Assembly: GCA_963776225.1 (NCBI GenBank)
Contig: CAVZLL010000001.1
Coordinates: forward strand, 496,001-560,000
Length of the DNA stretch: 64,000 bases
Direction: 5' to 3'
Source of the DNA: Bog-756 sp963776225
Lineage (GTDB): Bacteria > Actinomycetota > Acidimicrobiia > Acidimicrobiales > RAAP-2
Position 1 is the stretch's first letter; each line of letters opens with the position of its first letter. The notes beneath the pieces were generated by a model, which worked only from the letters and a program-made list of their open reading frames with translations, searched no databases and was not told the DNA's origin. Positions 17,012 to 25,961 of this stretch are shown piece after piece. Made by a program: the position numbers and the translations under genes.

Positions 17012-18418
17012 ATGACTACAGCGGTTGAGCACTCGACCCATGAGGAGCGTGTCGCAAGGGGTAAGGCTGCCCGGGAGGAGCTGCCACGGGAACGCCATGC
17101 TTCATGGTCGGCCAATCAACGAAAGCAAAAGCCACTCGATCTCTTGGCTGAACAGGGACTGACTCGGGTTCCAGAACTCATGCCGATCCGTTACGGGCGG
17201 ATGGCGGCGACACCATTTACCTACTACCGGGGCGCAGCGCTGCCTATGGCCTCAGACCTTTCCACCGGACCACACACGAACCTCGATGTCCAGCTGTGCG
17301 GCGATGCCCACCTGTGCAACTTCGGGGGCTTTGCCTCCCCTGAACGGGACCTGCTCTTCGACGTCAATGACTTCGACGAGACCTCACCGGGCCCCTTCGA
17401 ATGGGATCTCAAGCGTTTGGGCGCCAGCTTTGAAATCGCCGCTTGTAGCCGCAACTTCTCGGCCAAGGTGGGCCGGAAACTTGTGACGAACTCGATGCGT
17501 GCCTATCGCGAGGCCATGCATGAGTTCGCCGCAATGTCCAACTTGGAGGTCTGGTACTCGCGCTTGGACATGGCCGGTGTCGTTCAGAGGTGGGGCTCCG
17601 AAGTGAGTAGCGACGTGCTCGCAGCACTTCAGAAGACCACCACGAAGGCAGAATCGAAGGATCAGCTCAAGGCTCGGGTGAAGCTCACCGAAGTGGTCGG
17701 CGGCGAGCTCCGCTTCCGAAATGATCCTCCGTTACTTGTTCGGGTGAGCGAACTCTCCGGCGAATCGGACGCTGGGCAGGTCCAGGACATGATCCACGAA
17801 GGCATCCGTTCGTACCGAGAGACGCTGCTGGGAGACAGTCGCCACCTGCTCGAATCCTACGAGTTCGTGGACGTAGCTCGGAAGGTCGTGGGAGTCGGGA
17901 GTGTCGGCACACGTGCCTGGGTCGCGCTCTTTCGAGGAGACGACACCGATGACACGCTCATCCTCCAGATCAAGGAGGCCGAAGCCTCTGTACTCGAGCG
18001 TTTTGCCGGCAAGAGCGTATTCAACAACCATGGCCAGAGGGTCGTGGAAGGCCAGCGCTTCATGCAAGCGGCGAGCGACATCTTTCTCGGGTGGCATCGA
18101 GTGCCGACAGGCATAGACGGCATGCCTCACGACTACTACTTCCGCCAGTTGTGGGATTGGAAGCTGTCGGCTGACGTCGACAACATGCCTCAAGAGAGCC
18201 TCCTCGTCTACGCGAAAATATGTGGCTGGGCATTGGCGCGCGCCCACGCCCGATCCGGTGACCGCGTGGCCATCGCTTCGTACCTAGGGTCCGGTGACGC
18301 CTTCGACCGGGCAATCGCCGACTTTGCGGTCTCTTACGCGGATCAGAACGAAGTTGACCATCAAGCCCTCGTTGCTGCCATTGCCGAAGGCTCGATCCAG
18401 GCAACCCTTGGCGTCTAG
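17012..18418 (+). CDS. DUF2252 family protein
   Basis: The 468-residue cytosolic protein carries the DUF2252 hallmark blocks: YYRGAALPMASDL (71-83), CGDAHLCNFGGF (96-107), FDVNDFDET (116-124) and FEWDLKRLGAS (129-139). Later come FLGWHRVPTG and YYFRQLWDWK, then LARAHARSGD near the end. The family shares a distant kinase/aminoglycoside-phosphotransferase-like fold, but its reaction is unknown. AGAGAGGTGTGAA precedes ATG 17012. It starts a same-strand run of stress-type genes. Confidence 0.85.
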   Translation: MTTAVEHSTHEERVARGKAAREELPRERHASWSANQRKQKPLDLLAEQGLTRVPELMPIRYGRMAATPFTYYRGAALPMASDLSTGPHTNLDVQLCGDAHLCNFGGFASPERDLLFDVNDFDETSPGPFEWDLKRLGASFEIAACSRNFSAKVGRKLVTNSMRAYREAMHEFAAMSNLEVWYSRLDMAGVVQRWGSEVSSDVLAALQKTTTKAESKDQLKARVKLTEVVGGELRFRNDPPLLVRVSELSGESDAGQVQDMIHEGIRSYRETLLGDSRHLLESYEFVDVARKVVGVGSVGTRAWVALFRGDDTDDTLILQIKEAEASVLERFAGKSVFNNHGQRVVEGQRFMQAASDIFLGWHRVPTGIDGMPHDYYFRQLWDWKLSADVDNMPQESLLVYAKICGWALARAHARSGDRVAIASYLGSGDAFDRAIADFAVSYADQNEVDHQALVAAIAEGSIQATLGV

Positions 18419-18554
18419 CCCCACCACTGCAGAAGGGGCGAGGAGGTGACGCTTTGTAATTTCAGCTGTCACGAAATGAGCACACATTGACGGTCGTTGG
18501 ACCCGTCCAGAACGGGACTAACGACCTCCCCGAATAGTTGAACCCGGAGGAAAC

Positions 18555-18791
18555 ATGTTGATTGGCTATACCTATCCCTTGCTAAGCATCTTTTGGAGCT
18601 TGCTGGAGTTTGCACTGCTCGTTCTGTGGATCTTCATCGTCATCTGGTGCTTCATCGACAACTTCCGTCGCCAGGATCATCACGGCGTCGCCAAAGCGCT
18701 GTGGTTCGTCTTCATCGTCTTTGTCCCGGTGATCGGCGTGATTGCGTACATCATCGCAAGGCCGTCCACTGCGGACGTCGAGGTGATGTGA
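18555..18791 (+). CDS. PLDc_N-type two-TM membrane peptide
   Basis: This 78-residue membrane protein has two hydrophobic helices (about 10-32 and 47-67) separated by DNFRRQDHHGVAKALW, the pattern of the PLDc_N domain found alone in many actinobacteria. The preceding CGGAGGAAAC gives a strong ribosome binding site. It contains no catalytic domain, so a structural or regulatory membrane role is likely. Confidence 0.75.
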   Translation: MLIGYTYPLLSIFWSLLEFALLVLWIFIVIWCFIDNFRRQDHHGVAKALWFVFIVFVPVIGVIAYIIARPSTADVEVM

Positions 18792-18832
18792 GTACGTCAG
18801 TTCCATCGAAGTCTTCTCGATCCGATTTAGGA

Positions 18833-18864
18833 CCCCCAGGGCGTCGGACGTGGCGCCTTGGGGG
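18833..18864 (+). terminator. Hairpin after the PLDc_N gene
   Basis: CCCCCAGGGCG and CGCCTTGGGGG form an 11-bp stem with one G-T pair and a 10-base loop, 41 bases after the stop codon and before the lipoprotein gene. No U-run. Confidence 0.55.
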
Positions 18865-18901
18865 ATCTCATTCGTCATCCAGGTTGAAAGGTCTGAACAC
18901 A

Positions 18902-19396
18902 ATGAAACGAGTTGCAGTGCTGGCAGTAATGATCTCGGTGACAGCATTTGCCGGATGCTCAACCAGCGCGTCTACCAGTAGTTCGACCACCACGACTCAA
19001 GCAGCGGTGGCGACATCGAGTACCGTCGCCAACAGCTTGACCGGGACGGTGAAATGGGTCACCAACAATAAGGCGGTGGTCACGGCGCTGAGTAGTGATG
19101 TCAGTACGCTGACTACCGCTCTTCCCGGGGCCGTCTCATCTCGTAGCCCCTCGGCGGTCACGGCGAGTTGCCAAAAGCTGGCTGCTGACGTAACGAATGC
19201 CAAGACACTTCCCCCTATACCGAACTCGACGGCTCAAAGAGCATGGACGACGCTGCTGACTCAACTAAGCACTGCATCCCAGAAGTGCAGTGAAGGGATC
19301 GCCAAGAACGACACCGGCGAACTCAGCCAGGCAGCTGCCGAAATATCCGCCGGCAGTGGCACTCTCAAGAGCCTGACGAGCGCCCTCGGTCTGTGA
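18902..19396 (+). CDS. Small predicted lipoprotein
   Basis: The 164-residue precursor starts MKRVAVLAVMISVTAFAGC: a short basic n-region, a hydrophobic core and a lipobox FAGC, predicting lipidation at Cys19. A Ser/Thr-rich spacer follows, then a helical domain with SSRSPSAVTASCQKLAADVTNAK and TLLTQLSTASQKC, leaving two extra cysteines that could pair. I do not recognise a family. ATG 18902 has GAAAGG upstream. Confidence 0.7.
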   Translation: MKRVAVLAVMISVTAFAGCSTSASTSSSTTTTQAAVATSSTVANSLTGTVKWVTNNKAVVTALSSDVSTLTTALPGAVSSRSPSAVTASCQKLAADVTNAKTLPPIPNSTAQRAWTTLLTQLSTASQKCSEGIAKNDTGELSQAAAEISAGSGTLKSLTSALGL

Positions 19397-19567
19397 TGGT
19401 GGCGCCACCGCGAAGCACGGGAGCGCATACGGGCAGTCGCATGAGGCACCCGATGGATCAGCTGCATTTGCGACTCCCATCATGCGGGCGCCGGCCCGTG
19501 CCGAGTCCCGAAGCGTGAGTAGCTGGCAGCGCCCGTGAAGAATCACCCTGCAAGGAGCACATCGACC

Positions 19568-21424
19568 ATGAGCAGCTTTCCACCGATCGCCGAATACGCG
19601 TTCCTCTCCGACTGCGAGGACAGCTGTCTGATCGCCCCCGACGGTTCGGTCGAGTGGTTGTGCCTGCCCCGCCCGGATTCGCCGAGTGTGTTCGGGGCCC
19701 TGCTCGATCGCACGGCCGGGTCCTTCCGATTTGGGCCCTCGAACACGATCGTTCCTCACCAGCGCAGGTACCTCCCCGGGACGATGGTGGTCGAGACGAC
19801 CTGGCACACTCCCTCTGGTTGGCTCGTGGTGAACGACCTTCTGGTCCTACGCAAGGTAGACGGTGGGCCGCGGCGCCCCGGCTACCGCCGGGCACCCACC
19901 GATGCGGCCGCCGCTGGAGTGTTGCTCCGCACCGCTCGGTGCCTCTCTGGCAAAGTTGAGATCGAGGCCAACTGCGTGCCCCTCTTCGACTATGGCGCAA
20001 AAATCGGCCAGTGGGCGTACGACGGCGAAGGCTACGACTCGCTCAGCGTGCATGTGCCCGATGGCGAGTTGACGCTGTCGCTGGAAAGCAGCCTCCAACT
20101 GGGAATCGCCGGCGCTCGCTGCTACGGGCGCACCAGCCTCAACAAGGGTCAGGAGAGCTTCATCGCCCTGACGTGGGGGGGAACCCCCCCGAAGAGCCAG
20201 GAAGAGGTAGAGACCGACCTGGCCTCGACCGTAGAGTTCTGGCGTGACTGGCTGGCTACGGGGGCCTTTCCTGACCACCCCTGGCGTCCGTACATCGAGC
20301 GCAGCGCAATGACCTTGAAGGGACTGAGCTACGCCCCGACGGGAGCAATCATGGCCGCTCCTACAACGTCACTGCCTGAAACTCCCGGAGGGGCGCGTAA
20401 CTGGGATTACCGCTATACGTGGATCAGGGACTCCGGATTCATGCTGCGCGCGCTCTACCGCCTGGGCTTCGACTGGGAGGCTCTTGAGTACTTCGCCTTC
20501 GTGCTCGAGAGCATCAGCCAGGGGAAGCTCGACCAGCCATTCGAGCTCCAGATCATGTACGGCATCGGTGGCGAACGCGACCTCACCGAACGGACCCTCG
20601 ACCACCTGTCCGGGTACGACGGCGCCCGCCCCGTCCGGGTCGGAAACGGGGCCTGGAACCAGCACCAGAACGACGTCTGGGGCATGCTCCTGGACGGCGT
20701 CGACCAGCACCTCAAGCGGGGGGCGGCCCAGATCGTGCAGCCGGTGTGGGAGGGACTGGCCGGACTGGTGGAGGATGCCATTTCCCACAGCGCGGATGCG
20801 GACCAGGGCATCTGGGAGATCCGGGGCGAACCCCAGCACTTCACCGCTTCGGCCGTACTGTGCTGGGTAGCTGCGGACCGAGGCGCGGACCTGGCCCACA
20901 GGCGGGGGGACACCGAGCGCGCCGACCGATGGCGCGGAGCGGCAGACAAGTTGAAGGATGACATCCTGACCAACGGCGTAGATTCCCAGGGCAGATTCCG
21001 CCAGGCCTACGAAAGCGATGAGCTCGACGCCTCCCTACTCCTGATCCCCATCATGGGCTTCCTCCCTCCTGATGACGGGCGGGTGAAGGCCACTGTCCTG
21101 GCCATCGCCGACGAGCTGACCGAAGACGGACTGGTGCTCCGTTACAAAGTCGACAGCACCGACACCGGATTCTCAGGCAACGAGGGCACCTTTACGATCT
21201 GCTCTTGGTGGCTGGTCTCGGCGCTGGCCATGATCGGCGAGATCGACAGGGCCCGGGCCTTGTGCAAGAAGCTGCTCTCCTTCGCCGGGCCTCTCAACCT
21301 GTACGCCGAGGAGATTGATGTGACCACCGGTGAGCACCTGGGAAACTTTCCTCAGGCGTTCACCCACCTAGCCTTGATCGACGCGGTGTCGCAGCTCATC
21401 GATGCGGACACGGACACCGACTGA
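19568..21424 (+). CDS. Glycoside hydrolase family 15 protein (glucoamylase/trehalase-like)
   Basis: The 618-residue cytosolic enzyme has an N-terminal beta-sandwich starting PPIAEYAFLSDCEDSCLIAPDGS, then an (alpha/alpha)6 barrel. The GH15 substrate-binding signature NWDYRYTWIRDSGF begins near residue 278, and the C-terminal motif EEIDVTTGEHLGNFPQAFTH near residue 580 holds a likely catalytic Glu. Actinobacterial relatives include GH15 trehalases, so trehalose or malto-oligosaccharide turnover is plausible, fitting a stress segment. AAGGAG precedes ATG 19568. Confidence 0.87.
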   Translation: MSSFPPIAEYAFLSDCEDSCLIAPDGSVEWLCLPRPDSPSVFGALLDRTAGSFRFGPSNTIVPHQRRYLPGTMVVETTWHTPSGWLVVNDLLVLRKVDGGPRRPGYRRAPTDAAAAGVLLRTARCLSGKVEIEANCVPLFDYGAKIGQWAYDGEGYDSLSVHVPDGELTLSLESSLQLGIAGARCYGRTSLNKGQESFIALTWGGTPPKSQEEVETDLASTVEFWRDWLATGAFPDHPWRPYIERSAMTLKGLSYAPTGAIMAAPTTSLPETPGGARNWDYRYTWIRDSGFMLRALYRLGFDWEALEYFAFVLESISQGKLDQPFELQIMYGIGGERDLTERTLDHLSGYDGARPVRVGNGAWNQHQNDVWGMLLDGVDQHLKRGAAQIVQPVWEGLAGLVEDAISHSADADQGIWEIRGEPQHFTASAVLCWVAADRGADLAHRRGDTERADRWRGAADKLKDDILTNGVDSQGRFRQAYESDELDASLLLIPIMGFLPPDDGRVKATVLAIADELTEDGLVLRYKVDSTDTGFSGNEGTFTICSWWLVSALAMIGEIDRARALCKKLLSFAGPLNLYAEEIDVTTGEHLGNFPQAFTHLALIDAVSQLIDADTDTD

Positions 21425-21507
21425 TGCAAACCACGCCCCAGACGTCGGGAAGTGGACCGATGGAAGGTACTACTGCTGTCTCAACCTCGTCCCATCGTCA
21501 ATGACTG

Positions 21508-22500
21508 ATGACGGTCGGACCGGTCCGCAACAACCAAGATGGCGCTCGAGGTGACGCCCCTGCCTCCGGGATGGAGCCGGATCCAGATAACAGGGCCCCC
21601 GACCATGCGCCTGAGACCGACCGACGCCATCTCCGTTTCGTAAGGGGAACGAAGGCCCTGATCCGAGCCATTCAGAACGGAGACGATTCCAAGGTCGAAG
21701 AGGCGGTACTCGAACTCAGTCGGTCTCGACGAATATTCGCGCCCTTAGCTTTCCTGGTTGGCGCCTTCGTCATGTTGTTTCAAGGCGTCAAGCTGCTATT
21801 TTCGAATTGGCGGCTGACTCTGGTCGAGGTGCTTCCGGCCATGTGGATCTGGCTGGCCCTCTTAGACCTCAAGGCCCATCTTCTCCATGGCAAGTCGTTC
21901 ATCGTGCTTCGAGGCCCGATCCTGATCCCAATCATTGTGGCGATCGCGGCAATCACCGCGGCCAGCTTTTTCCTGAATGCGGTCTTCGCCTTCGCCATCG
22001 CCCTTCCGGGTTCGCCTGACTTGAGGCGCGGGTTGACAACCGCTCGGTCTCACCGTCGAGTCGTCCTGGGATGGGGGCTTCTCATCGGACTGTGCCTCGG
22101 GATCTCGACAACCTACTTACCGCGCTGGGGCCACTGGTGGTTCGCCGTGTCGCTCAGCATCCTCGTCGGCGTGATGATGGTCGCCTACATCTCTGTTCCT
22201 GCACGGCTCATCGGATTGACGAAGGCAGGCTCCAAGCGCGATCAGGTCTCCGCCACGGTTATCGGCGGAAGCATTGGGATGATTGTCTGCACCCCACCCT
22301 ATGTCCTTGGAAGAACGGGCGTTCTTATGCTCGGCTCTCACCCGCTTTTCGTTCCAGGCATCGTCGTGCTCGTCCTCGCCGTCATGCTTCAGGCAGGAGC
22401 GAACGGTGCAGTGAAGGCGGTCAAGATGAGCACCAAGCTTGTATCCGGCCGGAAGACCAAGGTCTACGACCAGGCCAAAGATCGGGGTATCCATGCCTGA
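21508..22500 (+). CDS. Multi-pass membrane protein of unknown function
   Basis: The 330 residues begin with a soluble acidic N-terminal stretch of about 65 residues, then about seven hydrophobic segments. Charged motifs LDLKAHLLHGKSFIVLRGP and RGLTTARSHRRVV sit between them. Not a family I can name. The gene overlaps the ClC gene by 8 bases, so the two are probably cotranslated and may work together at the membrane. The exact start is uncertain because ATG codons occur close together here. Confidence 0.6.
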   Translation: MTVGPVRNNQDGARGDAPASGMEPDPDNRAPDHAPETDRRHLRFVRGTKALIRAIQNGDDSKVEEAVLELSRSRRIFAPLAFLVGAFVMLFQGVKLLFSNWRLTLVEVLPAMWIWLALLDLKAHLLHGKSFIVLRGPILIPIIVAIAAITAASFFLNAVFAFAIALPGSPDLRRGLTTARSHRRVVLGWGLLIGLCLGISTTYLPRWGHWWFAVSLSILVGVMMVAYISVPARLIGLTKAGSKRDQVSATVIGGSIGMIVCTPPYVLGRTGVLMLGSHPLFVPGIVVLVLAVMLQAGANGAVKAVKMSTKLVSGRKTKVYDQAKDRGIHA

Positions 22501-23875
22501 CGAAGCCACTCCTTCTGCGCCAAGCCTTCCCTCACCAAAGGACCTCGTTAAGAGCAAGCAATACATGGCGCTGCTGGTCATGGGCGCGCTCGCCGGCATC
22601 CCGGTGGCGGTGGTGGCCTACTACTACCTGAAGCTCATCGATAAAGGGCAGAATTACTTCTTCAGCACGTTTCCCAACGAACTGGGCTTTCGTGGAGCGC
22701 CCGTGTGGTGGCCGATTCCCATGCTGGTGCTGTGCGGTCTGGTCGTTGGCGCGACGTTGCGCTGCCTACCAGGGTCGGGAGGCCACAATCCCGCCGAAGG
22801 CTTCGCGATCGGTGGCCAGTTCACGCCGAAGGACTTGCCCAGCGTCGTTGTTGCGTCGCTGGCAACGCTCATCTTGGGCGGGGTGCTGGGCCCGGAGATG
22901 CCATTGGTCGTGATCGGCATGGTCCTTGCCGTGCTGATCGTGCACCTCATCAAAAAGGATGCACCGAAGCAAGCCGTAGCGGTGATCGGGGCCGCCGGGA
23001 GCTTTGCGGCTATCTCGAGCCTGCTCGGCTCACCACTTGTCGGTGCCTTCTTGTTGCTGGAGGCAGCTGGGATCGGCGGTGGACTCATCAGTGTGATCCT
23101 GCTGCCCGGGCTGGTGGCGTCGGGAATCGGAGCCCTCGTCTTTGTCGCCCTCAGTAACTTTACGAGTACCGGCATCACGTCGTTCGGCGTGCCGAATCTC
23201 CCGAAGGTCGGTTTTCCAACGTGGAGCGAATTCGCCTGGAGCATCCCCATCGGTCTGGTGGCGGCGGTCCTCGGTACAGCCATGCGACGTGGGGCCTTCC
23301 AGATTCAACCGATTACTGCACGCTACAAGCTGCTCGCGACGCCTGTCCTCGGTCTCGTCATCGGCGGTCTGGCGGTGTTCTTCGCCGAGGAGACAGGGAA
23401 GAGTTCACATTTCGTCCTCTTCTCAGGCCAATCGGGTTTGTCCCCGCTCATTGATCACGCGGCGACCTGGTCTCTCGGGGCCCTCATGTTGCTCATTGTC
23501 TGCAAGGGACTCGCCTACAGCGCATCATTGGGCGGGTTCAAAGGCGGCCCCGTCTTTCCCGGCATGTTCCTTGGCGCGGCCGTCGGGATTGCCTTCTCCC
23601 ATTTTCCCGGTCTGTCCCTGGTGGACTCGGTGGCCATGGGAATAGGTGCGATGCTATCGGTGGTGATCGGCGGTCTTCCGTTGTCGTCGGTGCTTCTGAC
23701 GCTGGTCTTCATTCAATCCGACGCCTTCGAGGTGATCTCAGTGGTGATTTTGGCCGTTGCGGTCTCGTTTGTTGCTTCAGCGTGGCTCGAACGATGGCTC
23801 AAGCCGCCATCCCATGCTCTGGTTCCGGCACCAGTTGCGCCTGCAGGACCTGGTGCCGCCGGCGGGAGCAGCTAG
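22493..23875 (+). CDS. ClC-family chloride channel/antiporter
   Basis: This 460-residue inner-membrane protein has about ten helical segments. ClC-like motifs are GSGGHNPAEG (first Cl- loop, diverged from GSGIP), LGPEMPL near residue 133 (the GKEGP position; the Glu is kept) and GGPVFPGMFLGAAVG near residue 350. Antiporters carry a gating glutamate in the second motif, so transport by exchange is possible. Start ATG 22493 lies inside the end of the upstream membrane gene. Chloride handling would complement the cation transporters of this segment, for instance under acid stress. Confidence 0.82.
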   Translation: MPDEATPSAPSLPSPKDLVKSKQYMALLVMGALAGIPVAVVAYYYLKLIDKGQNYFFSTFPNELGFRGAPVWWPIPMLVLCGLVVGATLRCLPGSGGHNPAEGFAIGGQFTPKDLPSVVVASLATLILGGVLGPEMPLVVIGMVLAVLIVHLIKKDAPKQAVAVIGAAGSFAAISSLLGSPLVGAFLLLEAAGIGGGLISVILLPGLVASGIGALVFVALSNFTSTGITSFGVPNLPKVGFPTWSEFAWSIPIGLVAAVLGTAMRRGAFQIQPITARYKLLATPVLGLVIGGLAVFFAEETGKSSHFVLFSGQSGLSPLIDHAATWSLGALMLLIVCKGLAYSASLGGFKGGPVFPGMFLGAAVGIAFSHFPGLSLVDSVAMGIGAMLSVVIGGLPLSSVLLTLVFIQSDAFEVISVVILAVAVSFVASAWLERWLKPPSHALVPAPVAPAGPGAAGGSS

Positions 23876-24251
23876 TGACAGCCGGTCTGGACCTGCCGCA
23901 AGTGAAAGCAGCCCGCAGGATTAGCCATCGAACCCAAGGTGCTTCAATTCCGAGAAACGGTAGGTGAGAAGAATCTCCTAGCTCGACGTGACAGGGCTAC
24001 GTTGCCAGTTCCTCGGGGCGCTGAGGGGTGTCCAGTCGATGAAGCGCACCGCTCACCGTACCCACGCGCGAACGCAGTTCAATCCATCGCCGTCGCGCCG
24101 TGAGGGACGACATCGCCGGTGCGATGTCCTTGCACGAAGGAGAGAACTCCGACGATCCCACCCGCTATGGAGAACACAGTGTGACCGGTGGATCCCTACT
24201 TCGGCCTCCCGTCAGATTCAGGCCTCTGACCAGGGACTAGGCTCGGATCTT
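23876..24251. other. Intergenic stretch before the IS481 element
   Basis: About 375 bases with no recognisable gene, RNA or strong hairpin. Confidence 0.5.
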
Positions 24252-24267
24252 CGAGTGCGCTCGGAGG
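24252..24267 (+). repeat. 16-bp direct repeat, left copy
   Basis: CGAGTGCGCTCGGAGG, identical to 25538-25553, where it forms the 3' end of tRNA-Arg plus 5 flanking bases. It directly abuts the left end of the IS481 element, so it is a candidate target-site duplication or attachment-site copy. Confidence 0.7.
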
Positions 24268-25537
24268 TGTGCTGTTCCACCCCATAGTGGACGGCATGTC
24301 GCGGGTCATCGTGGACACTTTTGTCCATGGGTGGCTCAATGGCACTGGCTCGCTATGTAGTTGACGCAGTTGTCCTGGAGGGCCGGGGTGTCCGAGAGGT
24401 GGCCCGGGTTCACGGTGTGTCGAAGAGCTGGGTGTCAGAACTGGTCCGTCGCTATCGCGCTGGCGGGTACGACGCTCTTGAGCCACGTTCGAGAAGAGCC
24501 CACACTCGTCCCAACCGGACGCCCGACGAGATCGAGGACGCGATCGTCAGGATCCGCAAACACCTCGCCGACGATGGGTTCGATGCCGGGGCCCGCACCA
24601 TCCACTGGCACCTGAGCAAGGAGCGGGACGAGGTCCCGTCGATCTCGACCATCTGGCGGGTTCTCTCGCGTCGGGGGTTCGTCGCTCCACAGCCGAAGAA
24701 GCGGCCCCACGCGTCCCTCATCCGCTTCGAAGCAGCCCTCCCGAACGAGTGCTGGCAGTCCGATGTGACCCACTGGCAGCTCAGAGCTGGCCGGGACGTT
24801 GAAATCCTGACCTTCCTCGACGACCACTCGCGGATGGTCGTGGCCTGCCGGGTGACCGGGGTGACCACAGTCACAGACGTCGTGGGCTTGTTCCGCGAGG
24901 GCGGCGCACGCTGGAGCTACCCGGCCTCCGTGCTCACTGACAACGGGGCCATCTACAACGCGACAGCTCGGAAGGGAGCAACTGCGTTCGAAACCGAGCT
25001 CGACAAGGTGGGCGTCGTCTACAAGCACTCCCGGCCCTACCATCCCCAGACCTGCGGCAAGATCGAGCGCTGGCACCAGACGCTCAAACGCTTTCTCGCC
25101 AAGCAGCGACGTGCTCGGTCAATTCCCGATCTACAGTCCCAGATCGACCGCTTTGTCCGCTCCTACAACGAGGAACGCCCCCATCGGGCACGGGGATCGC
25201 TGACTCCGAAGGCGGCCTACGAGGCATTGGCCAAGGCCGGTCCCGGCTCCCCCGTTGCTCAAACACAATTCAGAGTCCGGACCGACAAAGTCGACTCCTG
25301 CGGCAAGGTCACCCTTCGGCACGGCTCCCGGCTCTTCCACATCGGGATCGGACGTCGCTACAAAGGAAAGCGCATCCGGCTGTATGTCGCCGGCCTGGAC
25401 ATTCGGGTCGTCACCTGGGATGGAACACTGCTCCGGCAGCTCACACTCGACACCTCAAAGGCCTATCAGCCGAGCGGAGAGCCGCGCAGCTATCCTCGTG
25501 GGGGTTCGCGCGTCCCGCGATGATCCGCGACATCACA
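24268..25537 (+). mobile_element. IS481-family insertion sequence at a tRNA 3' end
   Basis: This segment of about 1.27 kb is bounded exactly by the 16-bp direct repeats. Its outer ends are TGTGCTGTTCC and, on the other strand, TGTGATGTCGCGG, sharing TGTG-TGT. A second, longer inverted repeat (24296-24315 with 25514-25533, about 17 of 20 matching) lies slightly inside on the left, so the left boundary could also be near 24296. One transposase gene is carried. Confidence 0.72.
24339..25523 (+). CDS. IS481-family transposase
   Basis: The 394-residue protein has an N-terminal helix-turn-helix (RGVREVARVHGVSKSWVSELV), a second DNA-binding helix set, and an rve-type DDE integrase core. The triad is the Asp in CWQSDVTHW, the Asp in SVLTDNGAIY and the Glu in TCGKIERWHQTLKRFL. 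The C-terminal part has RPHRARGSLTPKAAYEA and a beta-rich tail. Length and motif order match the IS481 family. ATG 24339 is my choice; an ATG four codons upstream is possible. Confidence 0.9.
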   Translation: MALARYVVDAVVLEGRGVREVARVHGVSKSWVSELVRRYRAGGYDALEPRSRRAHTRPNRTPDEIEDAIVRIRKHLADDGFDAGARTIHWHLSKERDEVPSISTIWRVLSRRGFVAPQPKKRPHASLIRFEAALPNECWQSDVTHWQLRAGRDVEILTFLDDHSRMVVACRVTGVTTVTDVVGLFREGGARWSYPASVLTDNGAIYNATARKGATAFETELDKVGVVYKHSRPYHPQTCGKIERWHQTLKRFLAKQRRARSIPDLQSQIDRFVRSYNEERPHRARGSLTPKAAYEALAKAGPGSPVAQTQFRVRTDKVDSCGKVTLRHGSRLFHIGIGRRYKGKRIRLYVAGLDIRVVTWDGTLLRQLTLDTSKAYQPSGEPRSYPRGGSRVPR

Positions 25538-25553
25538 CGAGTGCGCTCGGAGG
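25538..25553 (+). repeat. 16-bp direct repeat, right copy (tRNA-Arg 3' end)
   Basis: Identical to 24252-24267. Eleven bases belong to the acceptor and T-stem side of the tRNA gene, the other five lie just outside it. Confidence 0.7.
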
Positions 25554-25615
25554 GATTCGAACCCCCAACCTTCTGATCCGTAGTCAGATGCTCTAGTCCG
25601 TTGAGCTACGAGCGC
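25542..25615 (-). tRNA. tRNA-Arg (anticodon ACG)
   Basis: On the minus strand a complete cloverleaf is visible: acceptor GCGCTCG/CGAGCGC, D-arm GCTC...GAGC, anticodon stem TCTGA/TCAGA around loop CTACGGA, and T-arm GGGGG-TTCGAAT-CCCTC. Discriminator A, no encoded CCA. The IS481 element touches its 3' end without breaking it. Confidence 0.93.
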
Positions 25616-25961
25616 CCGCTGCCATCGCTCCGATTCGGGCCAACTCGAGGCAGCGGGGAGGAGCCCAGAAGGAGATACGACGGCCCTGTCACTGTACTCG
25701 GCCAGTTGAGCTCTCCCCGAACCGCGGAGCTCCAAGGTGCCTGCCGATCTGGGCTGCTTGGCGAGGTGCAAAAGGCCTGACCAGACTGACTCAGAGGCGC
25801 TCGAGGGTGTTACCCCCTCTCCGAAGATGCGAACCCGGAAATACCGATCGCCGCTCCGGGGTTGCCCAACCGAAGGCCCAGAGTGGGGGGCTGGTGTGGC
25901 TCGCTCTCGATGGTCAGCAACCCGAACCCCCCTACCCCCCGGTTTCAATCAGGAGGTCCGC
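25616..25961. other. Intergenic stretch upstream of the MFS gene
   Basis: About 345 bases without a recognisable gene. From here on the sequence becomes visibly richer in GC, marking the change from accessory to core-like DNA. Confidence 0.45.
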
